From: Desulfuromusa sp.
GTDB lineage: Bacteria; Desulfobacterota; Desulfuromonadia; Desulfuromonadales; Geopsychrobacteraceae
Length of the DNA stretch: 10,011 bases
Direction: 5' to 3'
Assembly: GCA_029934755.1 (NCBI GenBank)
Contig: JAOZLQ010000080.1
Coordinates: 1 to 10,011 of the forward strand
Under the pieces are notes generated by a model. It searched no databases. It saw only the letters and a list, made by a program, of their open reading frames with translations, and had not been told where the DNA came from. A program made the position numbers and the translations under genes. This document shows positions 1 to 5,973 of the stretch, in pieces; position 1 is the stretch's first letter, and each line of letters begins with the position of its first letter.

Positions 1-67
1 AAGAAAATCACGAGGGAAAAGGATTGCTGGGAAAATCCTGATCATCCATTCCACATAAGATAACTAG
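1..67 (+). other. 3' end or trailer of an upstream rightward gene (frame unresolved)
   Basis: A strong rightward terminator follows directly, so these bases should belong to a + strand transcript that enters the window from the left. All three + frames are open from base 1 and close soon: frame 1 at TAA 61-63, frame 2 at TAA 56-58, frame 3 at TGA 39-41. At most 20 residues are visible, and none forms a motif I recognise, so I cannot choose the frame or name a product. The stretch may also be 3' untranslated sequence. Confidence 0.3.
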
Positions 68-102
68 AAGCCTGTTGCTTAACATTGCAACAGGCTTTTT
101 TT
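68..102 (+). terminator. Rho-independent terminator of the upstream rightward gene
   Basis: An 11-bp perfect stem (68-78 with 87-97; core GCCTGTTGC/GCAACAGGC) has an 8-base loop, and a run of T follows the GC-rich core (96-102). This is the classic intrinsic terminator form on the + strand. Read leftward, the hairpin is followed by CTAGTTATC, which is poor in T, so it would be a weaker stop for the converging leftward gene that ends at 109. Confidence 0.9.
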
Positions 103-108
103 ATGATA

Positions 109-888
109 TCAGGTTACCGGGAAGTATTTCTGCAGTGCTTCTAGGGATAGTTCTATCTCGGTTAAATTGTGATTTTCAAGAGTTATAGTTGGGGGGATCT
201 CAGTCGTTTTAAGCCATTCAAAAAGGGTTGAAAAGGGAACATTGCCTTGGCCTACAGCAAGATGTTCATCTCGTTCACCATGGTTATCATGCAGATGAAT
301 ATGTTTCAGATAGGGGGCTGTTTCATTTAACCAATGAATCAGTTTTCCAGCAGCAAAGATGTTCCAGTGGCCGATATCAAAAACATGCCCCAGATGTGGG
401 GAGTCGATCATGGAAAACAGCCGGGTAAAAACCTCTGGAGTCGTTTCATAAATATTTTCAATACAGATGGTACAGTCAATTTCAGCTGCACGGGCTAGAA
501 ATTCTGGCCAGAATTTGAGGCTGTTTTTGAGCCAGAGGTCGAGTTTATTTTCATCATTTCCAAAAGCCAGACCAGGATGAAAAACAATGCGCCGGGCGCG
601 AAGTTTTTCTGCTAACTGCAATGATTGATCTGCGGTTTTTAAGGATATATTACGAATTCGTCTTTTGTTGGAACCTGGATTGAAATTACTGAAAGGTGCA
701 TGTAGGGTGGTGCTAAGTCCTTTTTCCTGCAACTGAGCCGCACAATCACCCAGTTGGTTAAAGTCTAGGGAGTCCAACAGGACTTCTTGGCAGGCAACTT
801 CCGGTTGTAACTTTCGGTTGAGCAAAAAAGGGAGTCGTGCCGGTAGCAAGTGAGCAGGAATATAAATATAGAGTAATGATGGATTCAT
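109..888 (-). CDS. Sugar phosphate isomerase/epimerase-like TIM-barrel protein (AP endonuclease family 2 fold)
   Basis: The 259-residue protein has the pattern of the xylose-isomerase-like TIM barrel (AP_endonuc_2): conserved acid and histidine residues at strand ends, as used for two or three divalent metals. Candidates in order are H63 (LHAPF), H104 (FHPG), E144 (CIEN), D171 and H174 (FDIGH), H198/H200 with D201 (HLHD), D207/H209 and E238 (LENH). The G-Q-G-x-V/I-x-F segment at 213-219 is also typical. Members isomerise or epimerise sugars or inositols, or cut at abasic sites; this sequence does not say which, and the short sugar-isomerase-like form is likelier than a DNA repair enzyme. No signal peptide is seen, so it should be cytosolic. 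The ATG overlaps the stop of the upstream K+ channel gene in an ATGA (885-888), with GGGGA about 10 bases before it, so the two are probably translationally coupled. Confidence 0.82.
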   Translation of the reverse strand: MNPSLLYIYIPAHLLPARLPFLLNRKLQPEVACQEVLLDSLDFNQLGDCAAQLQEKGLSTTLHAPFSNFNPGSNKRRIRNISLKTADQSLQLAEKLRARRIVFHPGLAFGNDENKLDLWLKNSLKFWPEFLARAAEIDCTICIENIYETTPEVFTRLFSMIDSPHLGHVFDIGHWNIFAAGKLIHWLNETAPYLKHIHLHDNHGERDEHLAVGQGNVPFSTLFEWLKTTEIPPTITLENHNLTEIELSLEALQKYFPVT

Positions 889-1889
889 AAAAGTTTGTTC
901 CCCGCAATGAGTTCCAGTTTCTGAATCTCCGGGTATTCACCGAGTGCGATTAAAATATGGCCCGCTTCAATAATTGTATTGGCTGCTGGGTTGAAAATCA
1001 TTTGCTCATCGTGTTTTATGCCAACAATAATCAGTCCCAAGTTTTTGCGAATGCCTGACTGGCTCAGGTCTTTACCAACAAGAGAGGAATTAGGGGCAAC
1101 AGGGATTTCTTCCATCTGTAACTCAATATTTTTGCGGCCAGTAGCAATATCGATAAAGTCGACAACTGAAGGGCGTAAAATTGCCTGAGCCATACGGGAA
1201 GCACCAATTGTGTAAGGAGAAACAACCTTATTGGCTCCGGCTCTCATCAATTTGATTTCGGCACCATCTTCACTGGCACGAGCCATGATGAATAGATTAG
1301 ACTTCATACCACGTGCAGTCAGGACAATAAACACATTGGCTGAATCCGATGCGACTGCAGTAATAAGTCCTTTTGCATGATGAATTCCGGCTCGCTCAAG
1401 AGACTCATCCTGAGTTGCATCACCTTCAATAAACAGATACCCATCTTCTTCCAATTGTTGACATTGCTTGGAGTCATTTTCTACCACAATAAATGGGAGT
1501 GGTTTAGAGGCGAGCTCATGGCTGATCAAGCGGCCGATGCGACCATACCCACAGATAATGTAGTGTTCTCGGAGGCGGCTGATTTTTTTTTGCACTTTTT
1601 TTCTCCCCAATATTTGGTAAAGTTGCCCTTCCACCATAAATTGAATCATTGAGCCAATGGTGTAAGCAATGGTTCCAACCCCGAATACAATAAGAAAAAT
1701 GGTAAAGATTTGACCATTGTGTGACAGGGTGTGGACTTCGTTATAGCCAACCGTTGCTAGAGTGATAATGGTCATGTAAAGGGCTTCGAATATACCCCAA
1801 TCCTCAATAGCGGAGTATCCGATAGTTCCCCCGCCTATAAGAATGAATAATGTTGTCAGAGAATATTTAACTTTTTTCAACGAATCCAT
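885..1889 (-). CDS. Two-TM potassium channel with RCK (TrkA-N/TrkA-C) domain
   Basis: The 334-residue protein has the MthK-type layout: TM1 about 11-29, pore helix and filter 38-50 (TLATVGYN), TM2 about 60-84, then a cytosolic RCK domain. The Rossmann part shows G-x-G-x-x-G at 114-119 (GYGRIG), an acidic residue ending strand 2 (E137) and GDAT at 156-159; a TrkA-C-like domain follows from about 250 to the end. It should be a K+ channel in the inner membrane, gated by a ligand on the RCK ring (nucleotide or Ca2+). The filter is TVGYN, not the standard TVGYG. The open frame extends upstream to a TTG at 1943, but I chose the ATG at 1889: AGGAG (1895-1899) lies 5 bases upstream, no ribosome site precedes the TTG, and a good promoter covers the TTG. 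The downstream TIM-barrel gene overlaps by 4 bases. Confidence 0.9.
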   Translation of the reverse strand: MDSLKKVKYSLTTLFILIGGGTIGYSAIEDWGIFEALYMTIITLATVGYNEVHTLSHNGQIFTIFLIVFGVGTIAYTIGSMIQFMVEGQLYQILGRKKVQKKISRLREHYIICGYGRIGRLISHELASKPLPFIVVENDSKQCQQLEEDGYLFIEGDATQDESLERAGIHHAKGLITAVASDSANVFIVLTARGMKSNLFIMARASEDGAEIKLMRAGANKVVSPYTIGASRMAQAILRPSVVDFIDIATGRKNIELQMEEIPVAPNSSLVGKDLSQSGIRKNLGLIIVGIKHDEQMIFNPAANTIIEAGHILIALGEYPEIQKLELIAGNKLL

Positions 1890-1914
1890 ATTTTCTCCTG
1901 CCTTATCATTGTTG

Positions 1915-1943
1915 ATGATAGGTTTCTCGTAGGAAAAAAACAA
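1915..1943 (-). promoter_or_regulatory. Predicted sigma70-type promoter of the K+ channel gene
   Basis: On the minus strand, TTGTTT (1938-1943) and TATCAT (1915-1920) are separated by 17 bases, with 4 of 6 and 5 of 6 matches to consensus. Initiation near 1908 would leave about 19 bases of leader before the ATG at 1889, including its AGGAG site. This supports the shorter reading of the channel gene. Confidence 0.55.
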
Positions 1944-1966
1944 GAAATCACCGGTTAAATAATAAA

Positions 1967-1981
1967 TTACTTAGTAAGTAA
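1967..1981. promoter_or_regulatory. 15-bp palindrome in the channel/gntR divergent region
   Basis: TTACTTA-G-TAAGTAA is a perfect 7+1+7 inverted repeat. It lies upstream of the -35 box of the first gntR promoter and about 24 bases upstream of the -35 box of the divergent channel promoter. It differs in sequence from the palindromes in the 34-bp repeats, so it may bind another dimeric regulator. Its AT-rich setting makes a chance palindrome possible. Confidence 0.4.
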
Positions 1982-1982
1982 G

Positions 1983-2016
1983 TATTTATTGACAATAATT
2001 GCATACAGTATACAAT
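1983..2016 (+). repeat. 34-bp direct repeat, copy 1 (promoter plus operator of gntR)
   Basis: This segment is repeated exactly at 2022-2055, so the period is 39 bp. It carries TTGACA (1989-1994), a 16-base spacer and TACAAT (2011-2016), a near-consensus promoter. The 19-bp imperfect palindrome ATTGCATACAGTATACAAT (1998-2016, 8 of 9 pairs) overlaps the -10 box. The GTATAC core flanked by TTG/CAA resembles operators of GntR-family regulators. Confidence 0.85.
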
Positions 2017-2021
2017 CCGAT

Positions 2022-2055
2022 TATTTATTGACAATAATTGCATACAGTATACAAT
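2022..2055 (+). repeat. 34-bp direct repeat, copy 2 (proximal promoter plus operator of gntR)
   Basis: Identical to 1983-2016 base for base. The promoter boxes are TTGACA (2028-2033) and TACAAT (2050-2055) and the palindrome is 2037-2055. Initiation near 2062 would give a leader of about 22 bases containing the GAGGAG site of gntR. A repressor bound here would cover the -10 box, which points to autoregulation by the GntR protein encoded directly downstream. Confidence 0.85.
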
Positions 2056-2083
2056 TCTATTAATCATAAAGAGGAGAATTGTT

Positions 2084-2797
2084 TTGAAAACTAAACAGAT
2101 TGAGCATCATCAAACTTTGCGAGAAAAAATTCTTGGGACAATCCGTGATGCAATCCTCAAGGGAGATCTTAAGCCAGGCGAGAAGGTAGCTGAGCCTGAA
2201 TTGGCAGAGCGGTTTGGTATTAGCAGGACCCCGATTCGAGAAGCTTTTCGCCAGTTAGAGTCCGAAGGATATCTGACCGTGGTTCCGCGTAAAGGTGCAG
2301 TTGTCGCCGCGTTGTCGGAGCGGGACGTGGAGGAATACTACGAAGTCAAGAGTATTCTCGAAGGCTATGCTGCAGAACTGGCGGCTGCTAATTTAACAGA
2401 AAAAGAGCTGGTAAAGCTGGAATCAATTAACCAACGACTCAAGCAATTAGCACAAAAAGGTGACGTGAAAGTCTTTTTCAGAGTTCATCAAGAATTTCAC
2501 GAAATTTTTCTAAAATCAGCAGGCAATATTAAATTGTACGATTTAATCTTACAGTTGGGAAAAAAGTTTAATCGGTTGCGGATGGCATCGCTTTCAATTG
2601 ACGGACGAATGGCTATTTCCGTTACTGAGCATGATAAACTGCTTAAGGCGTTTAGAAATCATGATGGGAAGGCCGCTGAGGCCCTGGTAAAAAAGACTGC
2701 CTCTATTGGCGGCAAAATTTTGCTTGCAAGTATGGCCCATTCGCAAGGAGAACCAATCAGCGAATCATTACTCAGTAAGGATCTTGATGTGTATTGA
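2084..2797 (+). CDS. GntR-family transcriptional regulator, FCD subfamily
   Basis: The 237-residue protein has an N-terminal winged helix-turn-helix (about 11-76), with the family hallmark helix around 36-60 (EPELAERFGISRTPIREAF) and the wing (TVVPRKGAVV, 65-74). An all-helical FCD effector domain covers about 83-215. FCD regulators are dimers that usually repress catabolic or transport genes for organic acids and sugar acids until the ligand binds. The metal-site motif D-x3-H appears here as H135-x3-H139. H183 is also in place, but the His usually seen in the final helix is not evident (KKTAS, 203-207). The start is TTG at 2084, supported by GAGGAG (2071-2076) 7 bases upstream and by no competing ATG. 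Tandem promoter-operators precede it and a hairpin terminator follows. Its targets beyond itself are not shown by the sequence. Confidence 0.92.
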   Translation: MKTKQIEHHQTLREKILGTIRDAILKGDLKPGEKVAEPELAERFGISRTPIREAFRQLESEGYLTVVPRKGAVVAALSERDVEEYYEVKSILEGYAAELAAANLTEKELVKLESINQRLKQLAQKGDVKVFFRVHQEFHEIFLKSAGNIKLYDLILQLGKKFNRLRMASLSIDGRMAISVTEHDKLLKAFRNHDGKAAEALVKKTASIGGKILLASMAHSQGEPISESLLSKDLDVY

Positions 2798-2815
2798 TTT
2801 ATATAGAGTCTGAGA

Positions 2816-2873
2816 TAGTTTCAAATAACAGAGCCCTCCAGAATAATCTGGAGGGCTCTGTTATTTGAAACTA
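2816..2873. terminator. Bidirectional terminator between gntR and the converging DUF4019-like gene
   Basis: A 27-bp perfect inverted repeat (2816-2842 with 2847-2873) has a 4-base ATAA loop. The core is GC-rich (CAGAGCCCTCCAGA and its complement), and the outer part is AT-rich, so on either strand the core stem is followed by TTATTTG. The position, 18 bases after the gntR stop and about 48 bases beyond the stop of the converging leftward gene, fits a terminator shared by both. Confidence 0.85.
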
Positions 2874-2920
2874 CACCGATTTATTTTTCCGAGATGATAG
2901 TGCCAGTCGAACGAGAAATT

Positions 2921-3373
2921 CTACTCAATAAAATAACCTGCTACCCGCCAAATTTTATCTTGTTCACGCATAACAGTAATTGTTTCAGTCAGATGATCCT
3001 TGTTTTGAAACTGTGTATCGAAGTAGTAGACCATGTATTCTCCGTCAGGGACGTTTGCTTTGGCCTCTTTGGAATCTCCGGTATAGGTGTATTTGTTCTG
3101 TTTTCGCTCAAGCAGATTCCCCGCAACAGAACGAACTGCAGAGAGCCGCCGGACCCAATCTTGTTTCGGGATATCATTCTTCAGGTAGGCTGCACAAGCT
3201 TCCCAGCTTAGATCGTATTGTTCGGTATCAAGAAGTTCAAGGAAATGGGTTGCTGCAATACTTGACGCATCAATTTTCTGCTGATCGGGTTTGCGGCTGA
3301 TACTTGGATAAAAAATAATGACTAATGCTGTCAATGCCAGTAGAGCATGAATACGATATTTTCTAGGGAACAC
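2921..3373 (-). CDS. Small membrane-anchored or exported protein, DUF4019-like
   Basis: This is a 150-residue protein of unknown function. One hydrophobic segment at about 9-23 follows basic residues (PRKYRIH), which makes it either an N-terminal anchor or a signal peptide; no lipobox or clear cleavage site is seen. The rest (about 36-148) resembles the DUF4019 family. Features are an opening helix with FLELLDTEQYDLSWE (44-58), then QDWVRRLSAVRSVAG (71-85), strands with aromatic residues (YMVYYFDTQF, 113-122) and a terminal strand KIWRVAGYFIE. It should sit on the periplasmic side. The start is GTG at 3373, chosen because GGAGG (3380-3384) lies 6 bases upstream. It has its own predicted promoter. 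Family assignment is from pattern memory and is moderate. Confidence 0.75.
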   Translation of the reverse strand: MFPRKYRIHALLALTALVIIFYPSISRKPDQQKIDASSIAATHFLELLDTEQYDLSWEACAAYLKNDIPKQDWVRRLSAVRSVAGNLLERKQNKYTYTGDSKEAKANVPDGEYMVYYFDTQFQNKDHLTETITVMREQDKIWRVAGYFIE

Positions 3374-3418
3374 GTTAAGCCTCCAGAAGGTGATGGAATC
3401 AAGTCAATTTGAACACTT

Positions 3419-3447
3419 ACTATAATCGGGATTGTTGGACAGAGCAA
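3419..3447 (-). promoter_or_regulatory. Predicted promoter of the DUF4019-like gene
   Basis: On the minus strand, TTGCTC (3442-3447) and TATAGT (3419-3424) are 17 bases apart. Initiation near 3412 would leave about 40 bases before the GTG start. Spacing is optimal and both boxes match consensus in at least 4 of 6 positions. Confidence 0.5.
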
Positions 3448-3560
3448 TAAAGTCTTGTAGAAAATTTGCTCAACTGGCAAGGGTTTAACAATATAATTTG
3501 TTCGCTTGAGAGTAAATCAAGGATTTGTCCATATTTTTTGGGTAGATTCGAATTCGTAAC

Positions 3561-3599
3561 GGGTTGGGTATTTATATAATAAAAAAATTATTCCAACCC
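3561..3599. repeat. Inverted repeat across the stop codon of the U32 gene
   Basis: GGGTTGG (3561-3567) pairs with CCAACCC (3593-3599); inside lies a smaller AT-only inverted repeat (3576-3580 with 3587-3591). The TAA stop of the leftward U32 gene (3588-3590) falls within the loop region. As a terminator it would be atypical, because no T-run follows the outer stem in the leftward direction. It may instead stabilise the 3' end of the transcript. Confidence 0.35.
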
Positions 3600-5957
3600 C
3601 GATTCGTAATTGAATTTACTGCTCCCCTGCGGATCATGACCTCGCTTAACTGCATCGAGTACCTGTTTTCCCTGCTGGCTGAACGGTCCAAGGTGGGATA
3701 GGTCAACAATAAAGTTATGACAACCTAAACTTTCCAGCTCGGCCATATTGGCAATAAAAGAAAAATCGGTTTCGCTGTTGAGCCAGGTTAAACCCTGTCG
3801 CTGTTGCACCCGGAAGGCATCATCGCGATCAGACAATACCGGGTTGTCAGAACGGACATTCTTAATTTTTATTCGTGAGGTCAGCAGTGAAACACTGGCG
3901 TAAACAGTCATTGCTGTCGGAATAGGCAGTTGGTGGCGAAGGATATCTGTCAGGTTTTTGCGATCATCTTCGATATAAAGTTCTGCTTCTTTGATGCCGA
4001 TCTCAGCCAATGCGGCAATGGCCTGACTATTGAGAGAAAATAGACGAAAGCTGCTGTACAAATTCATACCATCAATTTTATCAAAGAGAGGGAAATGACC
4101 TAGGTTATTAAGGCGAAAATTGCTGAACCCCAGTTGTGCTAATTGACGAATAGCATTACGGGTATCAAGCCAATCTTTATCAAAAATAACAAAAGGGATA
4201 TCCCAAATTAGCTGGTGTGATCGGCGTTGCAACTTATAGGCATGTTGTAAATTCTGTCCGGTCAAAGGGATCAGAATCTGGTCAACAGTTTGATCCTGTA
4301 ATATCCGTTGATCTCGTGAATCGCGCAGCTGAATACGGATATGTTGTTTTCCCGGTAATGCCGATGTGAGTGGAAACAGAGCATTACGGGCATTTTGTAG
4401 ATGGGTCGTTCTGAGGCGCTGTCTTTGTGGCTGATGGTTTTGACGTAAGGCAGCATAAAGTTCCCGCCGGATTTGTTTCAGTTGCTTGGGGGGGATAACA
4501 ATCTCTGGTAACTCACCACATTCAAATTTTCCTAGGACAAAAGGTTCTCCGGCGGTGGATTCAAAGGTTTGCCGAAGAATTTTATTATCCAGGCCCTGCT
4601 GCTGAGCAGGAAAGCTATCGATAGAAAAATGAAATTGCTGTGTTTCAGTCCCAATAGTTGCCGTTAATTGTAACTGTTGTGGACTAACCTCAATTTGTAA
4701 ATTGACAGTATCTGCAGGGGGGCGAACATTACTTAGCTTCCGGCGACAGGCAGAGTCACTCATCGAAAAGGCGCTGGGAGATGAGACCATAAAAACGCTA
4801 TCGCCAACCTTAAACAGATTGTTAAAGGTGGAAGGGACACTGACAAAACTGTTTGCCGAAACCTTATTGACGGTCTTTTTCCCCAGAAGCAACTGGCGGA
4901 TAGTAAAGGCGGTGCCACTTTTATCGGTGGCAGGTTGTACTCGCAACCGAGTTCCCAGATGGAGAGTTTCTTTGGTTTTAAAACTGATTTCTCCACCACG
5001 GACTCGAGTGATTTCTCCTAAAAAACGTCCGGTGGACCCTTTGTGTGCCGGAATTGCCATATCGCTTGGTTGTCCGCCCGATAAAAAACCTTGGGTTGGT
5101 TGGCGGCCAAAGCTTTCCTTCAGCAATAACTTAGCTTCTTTCAGGATCTCTTTTCGCTGATTGTTCGGAGCATCGAGTACTTGCCGATAGGCTTTAATAA
5201 CTTTATGGACATATTCGGCACTTTTCATCCGTCCTTCAATTTTTAAACTGCAGATACCTGCTTTTTCCAGATCAGGCAGAAGATCAATGGCGGAGAGATC
5301 ATTGGGAGAAAAGTAGTAACCTTCCTGCTGGCGATAGCGATGAATGCGGCGACAGGGTTGGGCACAGCGGCCACGATTACCACTTTTACCACTGAGGAAG
5401 GAGGAAAAATAACATTGACCGCTGTATGAAAAGCAGAGGGCGCCGTGAATAAATTGTTCCAACTCCAGTGTGGTTTGCTGCCGAATCGCAGCAATTTCAT
5501 CCAAGGTCATCTCTCGCGCCAGAACTCCACGGGTGAAGCCCATCCGTTCCAGCATTTTAACCCCAGCGGCATTGTGGATGGTCATTTGCGTGGATGCATG
5601 TAATTCCAATCCGGGGAAATGATCTTTTGCCAGTTTCCAGACCGCCAGATCCTGTATAATCAGCGCATCAACACCAATCTCTTCCAGAGCACCCAGGGTA
5701 TCGATCAATTGTGATAGTTCATTTTCTTTTACCAGAGTATTGAGAGCAATATAGAGTTTTTTCCCACGCTGTTGCATATAATGGGTTATTTGTTCAATCT
5801 CTTTTAGACTGAAGTTTTTTGCTTTGGCACGGGCAGAAAATTCTTTCAACCCGGTATAAACCGCATCAGCGCCAGCATCAACAGCTGCAAAAAAAGCTTC
5901 AAGGCTCCCTGCCGGAGCAAGTAACTCTGGCCGTTGTAATGATATTTTCTGGTTCAT
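3588..5957 (-). CDS. U32-family protein (RlhA/collagenase-like, DUF3656 type)
   Basis: The 789-residue protein opens with PELLAPAGS (11-19), the start of the U32 barrel, and carries the U32 signature at 167-186 (E-x-F-x-x-G-A-L-C...G-x-C). C175, C182, C198 and C236 are spaced 7, 16 and 38, close to the Fe-S ligands described for UbiU. KIEGRMKSAEYV (239-250) is also typical. A DUF3656-like middle region covers about 395-510, and the end (FNYESGLE) looks intact. E. coli RlhA, which hydroxylates C2501 of 23S rRNA, is about 650 residues; this longer form has an extra C-terminal half resembling a second barrel. Likely role: RNA base hydroxylation in the cytosol rather than proteolysis, despite the family name. 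I chose ATG 5957 over an upstream TTG (5972); neither has a strong ribosome site. It lies 16 bases after the DsbC-like gene and is probably co-transcribed. Confidence 0.88.
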   Translation of the reverse strand: MNQKISLQRPELLAPAGSLEAFFAAVDAGADAVYTGLKEFSARAKAKNFSLKEIEQITHYMQQRGKKLYIALNTLVKENELSQLIDTLGALEEIGVDALIIQDLAVWKLAKDHFPGLELHASTQMTIHNAAGVKMLERMGFTRGVLAREMTLDEIAAIRQQTTLELEQFIHGALCFSYSGQCYFSSFLSGKSGNRGRCAQPCRRIHRYRQQEGYYFSPNDLSAIDLLPDLEKAGICSLKIEGRMKSAEYVHKVIKAYRQVLDAPNNQRKEILKEAKLLLKESFGRQPTQGFLSGGQPSDMAIPAHKGSTGRFLGEITRVRGGEISFKTKETLHLGTRLRVQPATDKSGTAFTIRQLLLGKKTVNKVSANSFVSVPSTFNNLFKVGDSVFMVSSPSAFSMSDSACRRKLSNVRPPADTVNLQIEVSPQQLQLTATIGTETQQFHFSIDSFPAQQQGLDNKILRQTFESTAGEPFVLGKFECGELPEIVIPPKQLKQIRRELYAALRQNHQPQRQRLRTTHLQNARNALFPLTSALPGKQHIRIQLRDSRDQRILQDQTVDQILIPLTGQNLQHAYKLQRRSHQLIWDIPFVIFDKDWLDTRNAIRQLAQLGFSNFRLNNLGHFPLFDKIDGMNLYSSFRLFSLNSQAIAALAEIGIKEAELYIEDDRKNLTDILRHQLPIPTAMTVYASVSLLTSRIKIKNVRSDNPVLSDRDDAFRVQQRQGLTWLNSETDFSFIANMAELESLGCHNFIVDLSHLGPFSQQGKQVLDAVKRGHDPQGSSKFNYESGLE

Positions 5958-5973
5958 ATGTAGAGAGCTCAAT

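Noticed and set aside
1890..1943. TTG-initiated extension of the K+ channel by 18 residues
   Set aside because: The TTG has no ribosome site and falls inside a predicted -35 box, while the ATG at 1889 has AGGAG 5 bases upstream.
2894..3300. Two + strand open frames of about 105 codons
   Set aside because: They oppose the DUF4019-like gene, which has a ribosome site, a promoter and family-like composition; the + frames have none of these.
4702..5160. Open frame of 152 codons on the + strand
   Set aside because: It lies wholly inside the U32 gene on the opposite strand, has no recognisable motif, and is a shadow of that coding sequence.
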